From Pogonophryne albipinna (lineage: Eukaryota; Chordata; Actinopteri; Perciformes; Artedidraconidae): a DNA stretch of 64,000 bases. Below are positions 34,711-45,625 of the stretch, in pieces. The DNA lies in NCBI GenBank assembly GCA_028583405.1, contig CM053248.1:23052543-23116542 (forward strand). Direction: 5' to 3'. Positions within the stretch are counted from its first letter, which is position 1. Every line of letters begins with the position of its first letter. Position numbers and translations under genes: made by a program. A model generated the notes under the pieces. It was not told the DNA's origin and ran no database searches. It saw only the letters and a list, made by a program, of their open reading frames with translations.

Positions 34711-35888
34711 AGCTTTATATTTACCGTACTGAAGAGAGTGCCCTCAATCTTGTCATTTAACTTTGTCAAGTTAAAAAAAAGAACATAAGTCTCTCAAAAA
34801 ATCTTGAAATAAGGACATCCACCTACATTACAATCTAATCATATCCTCATTCTCTCTGTGTCCTGTAGCATCTGTCATTGAACTGTTTAACATTCAACTT
34901 TATTTGTATGACCGTATGCCTATTTTATGATGCTTGGATAACTTCACAAAGTTATGTAGGGCATGGAGAAATGCAGGATGTTTTCTTTTATGAACAAGCT
35001 CTGTTGTCTTTGTCTATCCAGAGTGTCAGCTGTACATCAGCTGCCATTCGGGATCAGCGCTTGTTCTAATGCCTATTTATCAGGCCATAATTCCTGCAGG
35101 ACAAAGCGTCAGGTGCTCACAGTTCAGCCAAGGATTTCCACAGATCTGCATCACCTATCCAGAAGGAAAGGTCTGTTCATTTAATAATTGAATGACCCTC
35201 ATTCAGGTTCAGCACATGTAGGCACCTAACAAGGTTTCTGTTGTATGGCAGTGTCTGCCCTGACCTCTTAATCCCATTCTGACATTTGAAAAATTGCTTT
35301 ATTATCCCTAAAGTTACCGTATCTTAACTGATGGAATTCAGAGGGTGTTCACATGAAACCAGCAGAAATGTGAGATGTTGAACTGGCAGGGAAATATTTG
35401 CTGAATTTCATCATATTCCCTTAAGTGAAAGAAAAGCTTTATTGCTGTTTCTGCTGACTTAACTTGATTTCAAGCTCAATCAAACGTCAGTTGTCCTCAG
35501 CCAATGCATAGGATTTTCCTAACAAAAAAACATTGTATAGACTCATTAAAAAGAATCCTTCTCAATCCACAGTTATGACACACTAGAGGTGCATGGTGGT
35601 GTCTGTATCTGAAGTACCATCTGCTCGGATTTTCTCTACTTCTTTACACTTTGCCCTTTTCGGGACATTGCTGGGCATCAACCTCTATAAAGAAGTAACG
35701 ACGAGGTGCCACATTGTGAACACACTTCCAAAAAGAAGTTACAAAAATGCTGACCAAAACAACAAATAAAGGGCGATATGCCATGCGGACAAAGCTAATT
35801 TATAAACGAGAGTGACGAGCACCATAACCCTCATTGAGCCAGGAAGAGGATGGAGTCATTATAAACCACAACCAACAAATCAAACTCA
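34711..35888. other. intergenic, nothing recognised
   Basis: Short chance ORFs only on both strands. Confidence 0.45.
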
Positions 35889-36524
35889 TTAGGCACTTTC
35901 ACACCGGAGTACTTTTACCTGTACTTTTACCGTTTAGTTCCGATAGTTCCTGGAATTTTGCGTTCACACCAAAAAGAGTACTTAGTTCAGAAAACTTGTA
36001 CCATGGATGTATAATAAGAACTGAATACAGCGTGGGAGGCGGGGTCTCGTTCTTTCCTATGAGAGCTGCTCATTGGCGCATGAGGACAAAATGGCCCAAC
36101 TTTTGAGAGAGCGAAACGTCACAGATTACCCGTCATGCCTGGCTGTCAGAGCAGAAGTACCCGTATGTGCGCTCATAGAGCATGCGCAGTTGAGTTGCCC
36201 CTTAAGCCCCGCCCCCGAGCTCCCACTCTCAGATGCGCGTTCATAATGCCGAGGAAAATAACTCTCAGAATAACGTTATTAGCATATTTTACAACTTGAG
36301 GACCGAATGTTTTTAATAAGGGCTATACAAATGTTCATACTGGGTAGTTTATTTAGTTAAAAAAAAATATCCAACGATTTACAGACCACTCTTTCCCAAT
36401 GTATGTCAATGGGAAAAAGTGTTTCCGGGCCCAGTAACCCATACGGAAGTGTAGTACCGCCGTTTGGCCACAACGAATATTTTCCTCAGAGTCCGGCGCA
36501 CTTCCTGGGGGCTTGACTTGTACC

Positions 36525-37209
36525 TAGGGTTGGGAACCGAAACTCGGTTCCAGATGATAACCGATAAGAAAATGCCGTGTACCCATACAAAATACACAAT
36601 TTCGGTTCTGCTTAACGGTTCCTAAACGCGGTAGATCCTGTATTCCACCGGGTCCGTCTGCGCCGCGGTGACCCGGTGGAATACAGGGTAAGGGCGGACT
36701 GGCCATCTGTGTGTTCTGGAGAATCACAGAACGGCCGGTCGTCAGCGGGCCGTTGACGGTTTTAAACGGCATCATGTAAGTTGCGCTGACAGGCGACAGA
36801 GGTCCACAGTTGCCCCACAGCGAGGCTCCTCCCGTAGACAGTTCACGAGCTCAGTCACCTCATAACACCAAAGATGGATCGCGGTAAACGCTCTAAAGTG
36901 AGGCTCCACTACACTAAAAAAGAAAAAGACAAGGCACAGTGTAATGCCTGTTAATAGCTTGCCACAGGCATAGCTCAGTTAAAATAAAGCACAGCTATTG
37001 TGCAATACATTTGTATTGCATGTATATTTTTTATTTGTAAAAATGTCAGTTAAAGCTTAAAAGAATAAAGATAATTTTGTTATCTAAACGTTTGACCTCT
37101 TTCTTTTACAATTTTGGAATCGAAACGGGGAATCGATAAGAACCGGAATCGATAAGCAGAACCGGAATCGGAAGCGGAATCGATAAATTTCAAATGATAC
37201 CCATCCCTA
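36525..37209. mobile_element. hAT element nested in the Harbinger composite, exact 8-bp duplication
   Basis: Begins TAGGGTTGGGAACCGAAAC and ends GATACCCATCCCTA. The 8-bp flank CTTGTACC is identical on both sides (36517-36524 and 37210-37217). Internally a plus-strand frame near 36874 reads MDRGKRSKVRLHYTKKEKDK, then QCNAC and a stop, resembling the N terminus of a BED zinc finger. 685 bp, no catalytic core. Confidence 0.75.
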
Positions 37210-37403
37210 CTTGTACCCATGGATGTATAATAAGAACTGGATACAGCGTGGGAGGCGGGGCCTCATTCATTCCTATGAGAGTTGCTCAATGGCGCATGAT
37301 GACAAAATGGCCCAACTTTTGAGAGAGCGAAACGTCACAGATTAACCGGCATGCCTGAGAAGTACCCGTATGTGCACTCATAGAGCATGCGCAACTTTAA
37401 CCA

Positions 37404-38145
37404 CGCCGCCCAAAAGGCTCGTTCACATTAAGCACGTGAATTTGCGTACACGTAACAGCACCGCACGTTCATGACAGCATGGTACTGGATTTATATTAAC
37501 GAGGCGGCAGAGCAGCTAGCGGCTAGCTAGTAAATTATGCTAAGTTACACATCAATCGTTATGTACTTTTATATTACGCTGACATCAGGATCTAGTGATA
37601 TCCAAGCAACAGAGCTTCATTTAGCATGATACTTGTGTGGGTTGTACATGAAACCACTTGGTAATATATAAAAATGTATATGTTGAAGCCTGTTATGATC
37701 AATTGTGAGTTAAAACTTTATCTAAAAAGTAAAGCTGATGATGGATTACTGTGGTGGAGTTAAAATAACAATAGCCTATTTCTTTTTGAAATGTGATGGA
37801 GTAAAAGGATAGTAACTGTGATTATTCATGTTAAGTAGCCCACAAGTAACTAAAACAATTGCAAGTGCAATAAGAAGCTACAGGAACGTTAATCTACGTC
37901 GGTAATATTAACTTTATTTAATACAAGATTTACGGTACAAGATTTACATCATACAGCCCATGTAGTATAATATTTTACAAATGATGAATTACAGCAAACA
38001 TGTGCAATATATCCATTATTACAGCTCCGTGGGATGGCAGTAAGGCGATGGTCCGTTGTTATTGTGCATCCATGGGTAAAGATAAACGCATGTAGTACTG
38101 AACACGTAACATGAACGTGCCGGGCGGCGCGGTCCCGTGGGTTAG
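37404..38145. mobile_element. possible small MITE inside the second 520-bp unit
   Basis: The repeat unit resuming at 37210 stops matching near 37404 and resumes near 38146. The inserted DNA starts GCCGCCCAAAAGGCTCGTTC and ends with the roughly inverted GAACGTGCCGGGCGGCG. The target duplication is unclear. Confidence 0.4.
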
Positions 38146-38998
38146 ATGCGCGTTCATAATGCCGAGGGAAATAACTCTCAGAATAACGTTATTAGCACAT
38201 TTTTACAACTTGAGGAATGAATGTTTTTAATAAGGGCTATACAAACGTTCATACTGGGTAGTTTATTTAGTTTAAAAAAAATTATCCAACGAGTTACAGA
38301 CCACTCTTTCGCAATGTAAGTCAATGGGAAAAAGTGTTTCCGGGCCCAGCAACCTAAAGGAAGTGTAGTACCGCCGTTTGACCAGCACGAATATTCTCAT
38401 CAGACTCCGGCGCACTTCCTGGGGGCTTGCTTGTACCCCCATTTTTAGTGCCTGCTAGAGAGGTGGTACTATCCTAGGGAGAAAACAGTTCCAATTTCTG
38501 ATTGGCTGGGCGAATTGCAAACCACGCCCCGTAAAACTCTGAAAAGTTTTTGTGAAGCCGCCATTTTATTTCCTTGCATCAGCATTATTAGCATTAGCCC
38601 ATCGCACCAACAGAGAGAGACTAACTTTATGGCAACAAAAAAAATAACATGCGAGCGGTGGAGTGATGAGGAGGTGTCGGTGTTCTGGTGATTTACTCGG
38701 AAGGCTTCAGTCGAAGTCGAAGACTCCCCCAACAACGGGGACTTCCGGCCGGGGACTTCGGGTGGCAGTATACGCCGTGAAGTTGTTTGCGGCCTGCCAG
38801 TAAACCCAAAGCAGAAGAAGAAGAAGTGACGTCAGCGGCTTCATTTCATGCTTCATTTGCGTAATCTTCCCTCAGGGAACTTATTCCGGTGTGAACGCGA
38901 TCTGTACTTAGTTCCATGGGGGCACTAAGTGCTGGGCACTAAGTGCTGGGCACCAAGTACGGCAAAGTACTTGGTGTGAAAGCGGCTATTGTGCCTTA

Positions 38999-40332
38999 AA
39001 ATATCAATATTGAGTGTGAATACTAAATAAAACCCAAAAACCAAAAGTTGCAAGAGGTAATAAAGGACATTGAGATGTTGTTGTTGAGATGCTAGTGGGT
39101 CATTCAACATTTTGGTCAGATTCTAAGTTTATTTTAAGATATTAATTCAACTTTACTGTCTCCCAAATAAAGATCCACTCCAAAAACTTTTGCACCCTTA
39201 CTCAGAAGAAAAACACCGCCCGAGAAGGTGCAGCAGAAAATTACTTTTGAAGGGGATCTGATGTGAACGCTGTATTAAAATAATCCTGCCCCCTTTGCTC
39301 CTTAGCATCCTGCGAGCTTGATGCTGGGGGCCTTGATATTACAATCACTGTAATGAAGCCGGGATTGATTGAATGATTGGCAGCTTGAAACATGTGCGAC
39401 GAATGACCTGAGCCGCCGACTCGATGCACAAACACAGCGATGATGGACGCTGCGCTGTAGGGGACGTGAAGGCGTGGAAAGTGCAGCAAGGTTTAAGACC
39501 AAAGTGTGTATGTGTGTGTAGAAGATGCTGGAGCCCCTGTTTCGTTCACTTGCTCCTGGGTGAGCGCTGGCATTTGTGTGCAATGTGAATATGTGTATTT
39601 GTGTACATGGCTTTGATTGGCAGGACGCAGAGGGGCACTGCTAGGGGGTCAAACAAGTGCAGGAGGAGGAGGAGGGGGAGGTGTACTGGTTCTGAGGTGC
39701 TGTATATATGTGCGTGTTGGGATTCAGATCAGACACGTTTAGCTGGACACGTTGGCTTTAAGCGGCGTTTCATCTGATAACAGCTTGCCAACCAGAGGTC
39801 TTGCCTGCCACCACAGCCACCACCTAAGCCCTCCGATTTATCTGGCCCTATCAGTCCACTGCTATCTGTATCAATCATTAGAAATCACTTATTTTTAGTG
39901 GGATGTGGCCTCTCGCCCTCCTTGCTGCCCTCTTGCCCCATCGGGGCCCCCTCTGCCTCGGAGCCCCTCACTAATGAGTGTCAATCTGGAGGGCTGTGGC
40001 ACTTTTACTGCAGACACCTCCCCTGACAAACGCAGGGCTTCAGTCAACATGAATCACACAAGTGGATGCCAGCAAAAGTGACAACTGTGCCCTCCACTAC
40101 CAACCCCCCCCCCTCGTTTTCTCGCCAGCATTTTTAAAAGTTTGTTCACAGAAGCCATAGCATATTTTGATGGATGAATTTAACTGCTTGATGCAAAAGA
40201 CTAAGTGTGTATCAGAAAACACTCTGTATTTACTATCAGTGTAAGGAAGATCACTTTTGTAATGCAATGTTAAACATGTTAAATAGTTAAATAACATGTA
40301 CAAAATATTGTCTAGTTTGTATTAAATGTTCT
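38999..40332. other. intergenic, nothing firmly recognised
   Basis: A G-rich run (AGGAGGAGGAGGAGGGGGAGG, about 39660) is followed by CTGTATATATGTGCG near 39710, which could be a TATA-like element. No exon downstream was convincing. Confidence 0.35.
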
Positions 40333-40335
40333 TCC

Positions 40336-40905
40336 CACCCAGAGAACATCATCGTCAAGTTTGCTGATGACACCACTGTGGTGGGGCTTATCTCAGGAGG
40401 AGACGAGTCGGCCTACAGGAGTGAGGTACTGAAGCTCTCAGCGTGGTGTTCAGTGACCAACTTGGCACTGAACCCCACAAAAACCAAAGAGATCATCGTA
40501 GACTTCAGGAGAAATACTACCGACCTCACTCCCCTCGACATTAACGGCGAGTGTGTGGAGAGGGTCCACTCCTTCAAGTTCCTCGGCGTCCTCATCACCA
40601 ACAACCTTTCCTGGAAGGACAACACCACAGCTGTCATCAAGAAGGCCCAGCAGCGTCTGCACTTCCTGAGGGTGCTCAGGAAGAACAACTTGGTCACTAA
40701 GCTGCTGGTGACCTTCTACCGCTCTACCATCGAGAGCCTATTAACATACTGCATCACAGTGTGGTACGCCAGCTGCACTGAGGCCAACAGGATGAGGCTC
40801 CAGAGAGTCGTAAAAGCAGCACAGAGGATCATCGGCTGCCCTCTCCCCTCCCTGATGGACATTTACACCTCCCGCTGCCTCAGTAGAGCCAAAAACATTA
40901 TTAAG
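40336..40905 (+). pseudogene. L2/CR1-like LINE reverse transcriptase, 5' portion
   Basis: Open frame with IIVKFADDTTVVGLI (the FADD form of the catalytic YADD box), TKTKEIIVDFRR, FKFLGVLITNNLSW and TFYRSTIESLLTYCITVWYA, the order seen in L2/CR1-clade reverse transcriptases. The endonuclease and N-terminal RT motifs are missing (5' truncation is usual for LINEs). The frame is cut after KNII by the insertion at 40906 and resumes at 43856. Confidence 0.8.
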
Positions 40906-43855
40906 AGGCGCATTCACACCGCAGTACTTTTCCCACAAAGGTTCATGAGAACTTAGTTCATGAGAACTCTTTTGTCGCGTTCACACCATAAAGAGCCGGA
41001 ACTCAAATTAGTTCATGAGAACCTGCTAGAGAGCAGGGACTTTCGTGCGGCTCTCTTGTGAGAAAAGAGCTATATTTCTGATTGGCTGGGCGGATTGCAA
41101 ACCATGCCCCATAAAACTCCCAAAAAGTTTTGTGAAGCCGCCATTTTATTATCCTCGCATTAGCATTAGCATTAGCCCAGCGCAGAAACGCAGAGAGACT
41201 AACTTATGGCAACACAAAATAAAACATGGGAGCGGTGGAGATGAGGAGGTGTCGGCGTTCTGGCGATTTACTCGGAAGGCTTCAGTAGAAGCTGCTGGGA
41301 GTCCCAGCAGCTTCTACTGAAGCCAGTCCCCAACTCCGGGGACTTCCGGCCGGGGACTTTGGGCGGCAGTATACGCCGTGAAGTTGTTTGCGGCCTGTCA
41401 GTAAACCCAAAGCAGAAGAAGAAGAAGTGACGTCAGCGGCTTCATTTGCCTAATCCCCCCCCAAGGACTTATTCCGGTGTGAAAGCGATCTGTACTTAGT
41501 TCATGAGAACTAAAGAGTTCTCATGAACTAAGTTCTCATGAACCTTTGTGGGAAAAGTACTGCGGTGTGAATATATGGGATTAGTTTTGTATCATAAAGA
41601 TAAGCAACACTTTCTCAGAATAAAGCAAAACTATGAGTTTAAAAGAAGAAAAAAACTAAGTCAAGCAAAAATAAAATAAATTTCAAAAATAAAACTATAA
41701 GTTGCAAACAAATCATTTGTGTAATCATGTAAACTATAAGTATTTTTTCTTTGTTTTAACATAGGTTTTTGTTTGCAGTTCTTGTTTCTTCTTTCTCAAT
41801 GATCAGACTTTTGCTCTCGCTGCAGCTCTTCTCGTTTGCGCTCCCTCATTTTTTGTTTGAGATTTTGACACAAACATCCCAGGTGGGCGGGACTTTCAGG
41901 GGTGTGTCCCCATTGGCTACTCAGTTTTTGAGTGACAGCCCACTACACCACAGATCATACAGTGCAACTCATGCAGCAAACTCCAGAGTCCACTCGGCCA
42001 CGTTAGTGTTGGTGTCTCCTGGGGGGTTTTCATGAACATATCGGATTTATCTTATGGATTGCAGTGCATTATACTTGTGATGTGTAGTTCATACTTTATT
42101 CCAACTTTAAATATTGTAATACCTGAACACACTGCTGCTGTTAAATAATTTCCCAATTTGGGATTGATAAAGTGTCTGTCTATTTATTTTATAGATTAAA
42201 AAAACACATCTATGTATTTTTAAGCTAAAGGTGATACACAATATAAACTGTATACTATTTTTTTTCAAAGACATGTTACATTTCAAAAGCATATATTGCT
42301 ATGTTTAGGACAAACAATTAAAGACCGCTTTAATTGAACAAATTCTGCAATATAAAAGTGGCAGATTTGCTTTATTAAACAGACCAGACCTAGGCTGCAT
42401 ACCAACACAATTAGGAACATGCTCACATCTTACTATGTTGGTCTGAAGAGCTGAAGCATTCATACACAATGGATAAAACCGGTGTTGTTTCATTCTATAT
42501 CCTGTGAGAAAATGATATACATTTAGCATTACAAATTCGACATACTATTCCTAGCCTGAGGAAGATATGAATAATCAACAGATTTGAATGGAATCTCTAA
42601 CATTTTCATGTAGAATAAAGACAAAAGAGTGATTATACAAATTACATTTATTGAAATTTGAACCAGAAGATGAAGTCTCAAAGAATTTTTTAAATAAAAG
42701 GACAAAACAAAAAGGTGGATAATAATAAAATCTATTAAAAGTATATGTAAATAAAATAAAATGAAATGACACTGAGCCAGTGATAACAGTAACGCCAGCG
42801 TGGATGAAGCTGGTGCAGTTCTTTCTTCATGCCCCCCCTCCGTGCTGTCCCCTCAGAGGAAGTGGGAAAACGGGATAAGACTCTGGACGCCACGCTGTCT
42901 CAATGATCCACACTGTTAATATGAGAGGAAAATAAATGTTTTAGGAAATGAAAAATATGAAGTTAACAAATAAAACACAGCTCATGGACGGTAGGTTTTC
43001 CTACAAAGTTAACTCAGCCTCCATTGATTTTCATATCAAATTAGCGTGTTAATAAAATAAGCTATCATGGCTTATACTTGCATATCTAAACAGAATCATG
43101 AAAACCTGTTGGTAGAGTCAGGCACACGAGTCCGTTTGAGTGTGTGCGCCAGTGTCTGAACGCTCACTCACTGCTAGCTATGTAGCTAACTGTTAGGTTA
43201 CTTAGCTTGCATTGTTATGGATCTAAAGGTAGCACAAGCTAACTTTCATAGCACAGCTTTACTTCTCACTTAACGCAATAAAGAAACAGACCGTAGCACA
43301 AACAAGACAAATGATCAATACTTACATATATTTTCACTTGTAGTATTATAATAATTGAAATGCTGGTTCTTCTGGGGGTCTTCTGTCCACGCTCAGCTAG
43401 CTACCGCACCGCAGCTGCCTGCACTGTACAATCGCTGGAGGACTGGGCTGTCACTCAAAAACTGAGTAACCAATGGGGACGCACCCCTGAAAGTCCCGCC
43501 CACCTGGGAGGTTTGTGTCAGAATCTCAAACAAAAAATGAGGGAGCGCAAAAGAGAAAGCTGCAGCGAGAGCAAAAGTCTGATCATTGAGAAAGAAGAAA
43601 CAAGAACTGCAAACAAAAACATATGTTAAAACAAAGAAAAAAGACTTATAGTTTACATGATTACACAAATGATTTGTTTGCAACTTATAGTTTTATTTTT
43701 GAAATGTATTTTCTTTTGCTTGACTCAGTTTTTTTTCTTTTAAACTCATAGTTTTGCTTTATTCTGAGAAAGTGTTGCTTTATCTTATTGATACAAAACT
43801 AATCCCATATAATTTGCGCCTATTGTGGGAAAAGTACTGCGGTGTGAATGCGCCT
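40906..43855. mobile_element. Harbinger-family insertion splitting the LINE, with a nested long-TIR element
   Basis: Left end AGGCGCATTCACACCGCAGT and right end CACCGCAGTAC-type sequence in inverted form, finishing GAATGCGCCT. Removing it rejoins the LINE codons for KNII and KDSSHPGF. A short AAG/TAA duplication fits a 3-bp Harbinger target, though the exact boundary is ambiguous by one base. Internal segments match the element at 35892, including GCCGCCATTTTATT and a damaged copy of the WERW Myb-like relic near 41230. Around 41500 the inverted words TTAGTTCATGAGAACT repeat. Confidence 0.65.
41577..43806. mobile_element. 2.2-kb element with about 370-bp terminal inverted repeats, family unknown
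   Basis: Left arm 41577-41945 starts GGGATTAGTTTTGTATCA. Right arm about 43437-43806 is its inverted copy, differing at scattered bases and small indels. Possible target duplication ATAT (41573-41576 and 43807-43810). The 1.5-kb centre has no transposase-like frame. Both arms contain GGTGGGCGGGACTTTCAGG and TTTGAGTGACAGCCCA, so ORFs over them mirror each other. I do not recognise the superfamily. Confidence 0.65.
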
Positions 43856-44288
43856 AAGGACAGTTCACACCCCGGCTTTCACCTGTTCAACCTGCTGCCC
43901 TCCGGCAGGCGCTACAGGTGTATACAATCCAAAACAAACAGACTCAGAGTTTTTTCCCAAGAGCCATCATTGCTCTTAACTCCTGAAAGTCATACCTCTT
44001 AATCATCCTGCATGTGAAATAAATGTGACTCTGTATATATATACATATATATTATTATTATTATAAATACATACCTACTATTATTATTTATTACATTTTA
44101 GATTGTATACCCCTGGAAATAATTACTGCACTTTATTCCTTATTCCTACATAAGTATGTATGCTGCGTGTATTTGTTGTCTTATGTTGTGATTTTTTTTT
44201 TATGGCACCTTTTAAAAGGGAGAAGCATTGCGTTCTCTCATTGTACATGTATAATGACATTAAATTATTCTATTCTATTCTATTGTAT
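43856..44288 (+). pseudogene. L2-like LINE, C terminus, 3' UTR and tandem tail
   Basis: Continues the LINE of 40336-40905: KDSSHPGFHLFNLLPSGRRY, a typical L2-clade C-terminal motif, then a stop at 44000-44002. The 3' end is a (TTCTA)n tail at about 44263-44288; short tandem tails are usual for L2/CR1 elements. Confidence 0.75.
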
Positions 44289-44449
44289 TCACCATTACTT
44301 CAATTAGGATAAGAACAGAGCATCAAAATTAATGTTTTATTCTACATATAAGAATATTTACCGCAGTAACCCCTTTGACCCGTAACTGAAATTTAACATG
44401 TTCTCGTTAACTGTGATTGATTACATTTACATTTATTTTTGTAATTTTT

Positions 44450-45625
44450 ATTTAGCCTCCAACATTTTACAACAGCAGTGCTCTAAACTTAATGCTAGTT
44501 TTATGCACACAGAGGCAGAATGCTGCTGTTTTGAAGATATCAATGCATGTTCACCATCCTATTCTAGCTTATTGGCAGGTTCAGGTTATACACAAAGTAC
44601 ACCTGCAACTGCAGGGATGTCATTCATTTTGCAGGTATTTGGCCATAAGGAGGCTGTTGTTAAATTGCAGGCAGTTTTTAATAATATCCAGACGCAGCTC
44701 TCAGCTTAAGCTTATTTTAAATGTTGATAAAACTAAGGTAATGCTTTTTTCAAAAGCCAAAAAGACACCGGAGACCACTTTGGATATTGTTACTATGCAA
44801 GGACAAGTACTTGAAGTGGTTGCCTGTTATAAATACCTTGGTATCTGGGTTGATAATTGCCTCTCTTTTAAACTTCAGGTCAAAAACCTGCTTAGAAAGC
44901 TAAGGGTGAAGCTAGGTTTCTTTTTCAGAAACATGTCCTGTTTCTCACTTGAGGCCAGGAAAAGGCTAGTCTCTGTGACCTTTTTACCTGTGCTGGACTA
45001 TGGTGATTTGATCAAGATGAATGCACCTGCCAATTACCTGATCAAGTTAGATGCCGCGTATCACAGTGCACTGACATTTGTTACTAACTGTAAAGTATTA
45101 ACTCATCACTGTACCCTGTATGCCAGGGCAGGTTTGCCTTCACTAACTGTACGGAGGCTCAGTCACTGGTACATGTTCATCTACAAAGCCATGTTGGATA
45201 AACCATCTTATATCTGCTCTCTGATCACACGGCGAATTGAAAGTAGCTATTGCCTGAGATCTCATGATGTGGTTTTGTTAAATGTGCCAAATGCTAGGAC
45301 TGTCTTAGGGACGAAAGTTTTAGGTGGGCAGCTCCTCTAACTTGGAACAGTCTGCAAAAAGAATGGAAACTGAGCAATTTGGTTCCACTAAATGTTTTTA
45401 AAGCTCGGATAGATGTTATGCAATCGGATACTGTTGGTACCTGTAAATGTCGTTAGGTATGTAAATTGTAATCCCTGTAACTATGCTGTATGATGTCCTT
45501 TTTGTTTTTCTGTTGTTTTCTGTTTTTATGTCTTCATGTGGAACCTACTTGCAGCAGGTCTCCCTTGAAAAAGAGATCAATGATCTCAATGGGATTCACC
45601 TGGTTAAATAAAGGTTTGAAATGAA
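44450..45625 (+). pseudogene. second non-LTR retrotransposon fragment (RT C-terminal part)
   Basis: Frame breaks near 44705: AVVKLQAVFNNIQTQLS in one frame, then LKLILNVDKTKVMLFSKAKK, YKYLGIWVDNCLSFK, GFFFRNMSCFSLEARKRLV, FLPVLDYGD and ARAGLPSLTVRR in the next. These match the thumb and C-terminal part of fish LINE reverse transcriptases. The 3' end reads CTTGAAAAAGAGATC, then CTGGTTAAATAAAGG. The clade was not assigned. It is a different family from the LINE just upstream. Confidence 0.7.

Larger units (their letters stand above)
35892..38995. mobile_element. Harbinger-type composite element, 3.1 kb, TTA-flanked
   Basis: Left end GGCACTTTCACACCGGAGTA. The right end carries GGTGTGAAAGC and finishes GTGCC, matching in inverted form apart from a short insertion near the right tip. 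TTA flanks both ends (35889-35891 and 38996-38998). The body shares long segments with the element at 40906 (TGATTGGCTGGGCG to GAAGCCGCCATTTTATT, and GGCAGTATACGCCGTGAAGT to GACGTCAGCGGCTTCATTT). It contains an internal tandem pair of a roughly 520-bp unit (from 35995 and from 37210), the second copy itself interrupted. At about 38630-38690 a relic reads MATKKITCERWSDEEVSVFW, like the start of the Myb/SANT-like protein of Harbinger elements. Confidence 0.65.

Noticed and set aside
41769..43683. Two similar 88-96 aa ORFs (LFSFALPHFLFEILTQTSQV) as a paralogous gene pair
   Set aside because: They are the same sequence read from the two arms of the inverted repeat, not genes.
44398..44709. 103-codon ORF as a separate gene
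   Set aside because: Its end (AVVKLQAVFNNIQTQL) continues into the LINE reverse transcriptase after a frameshift, so it is part of that fragment.
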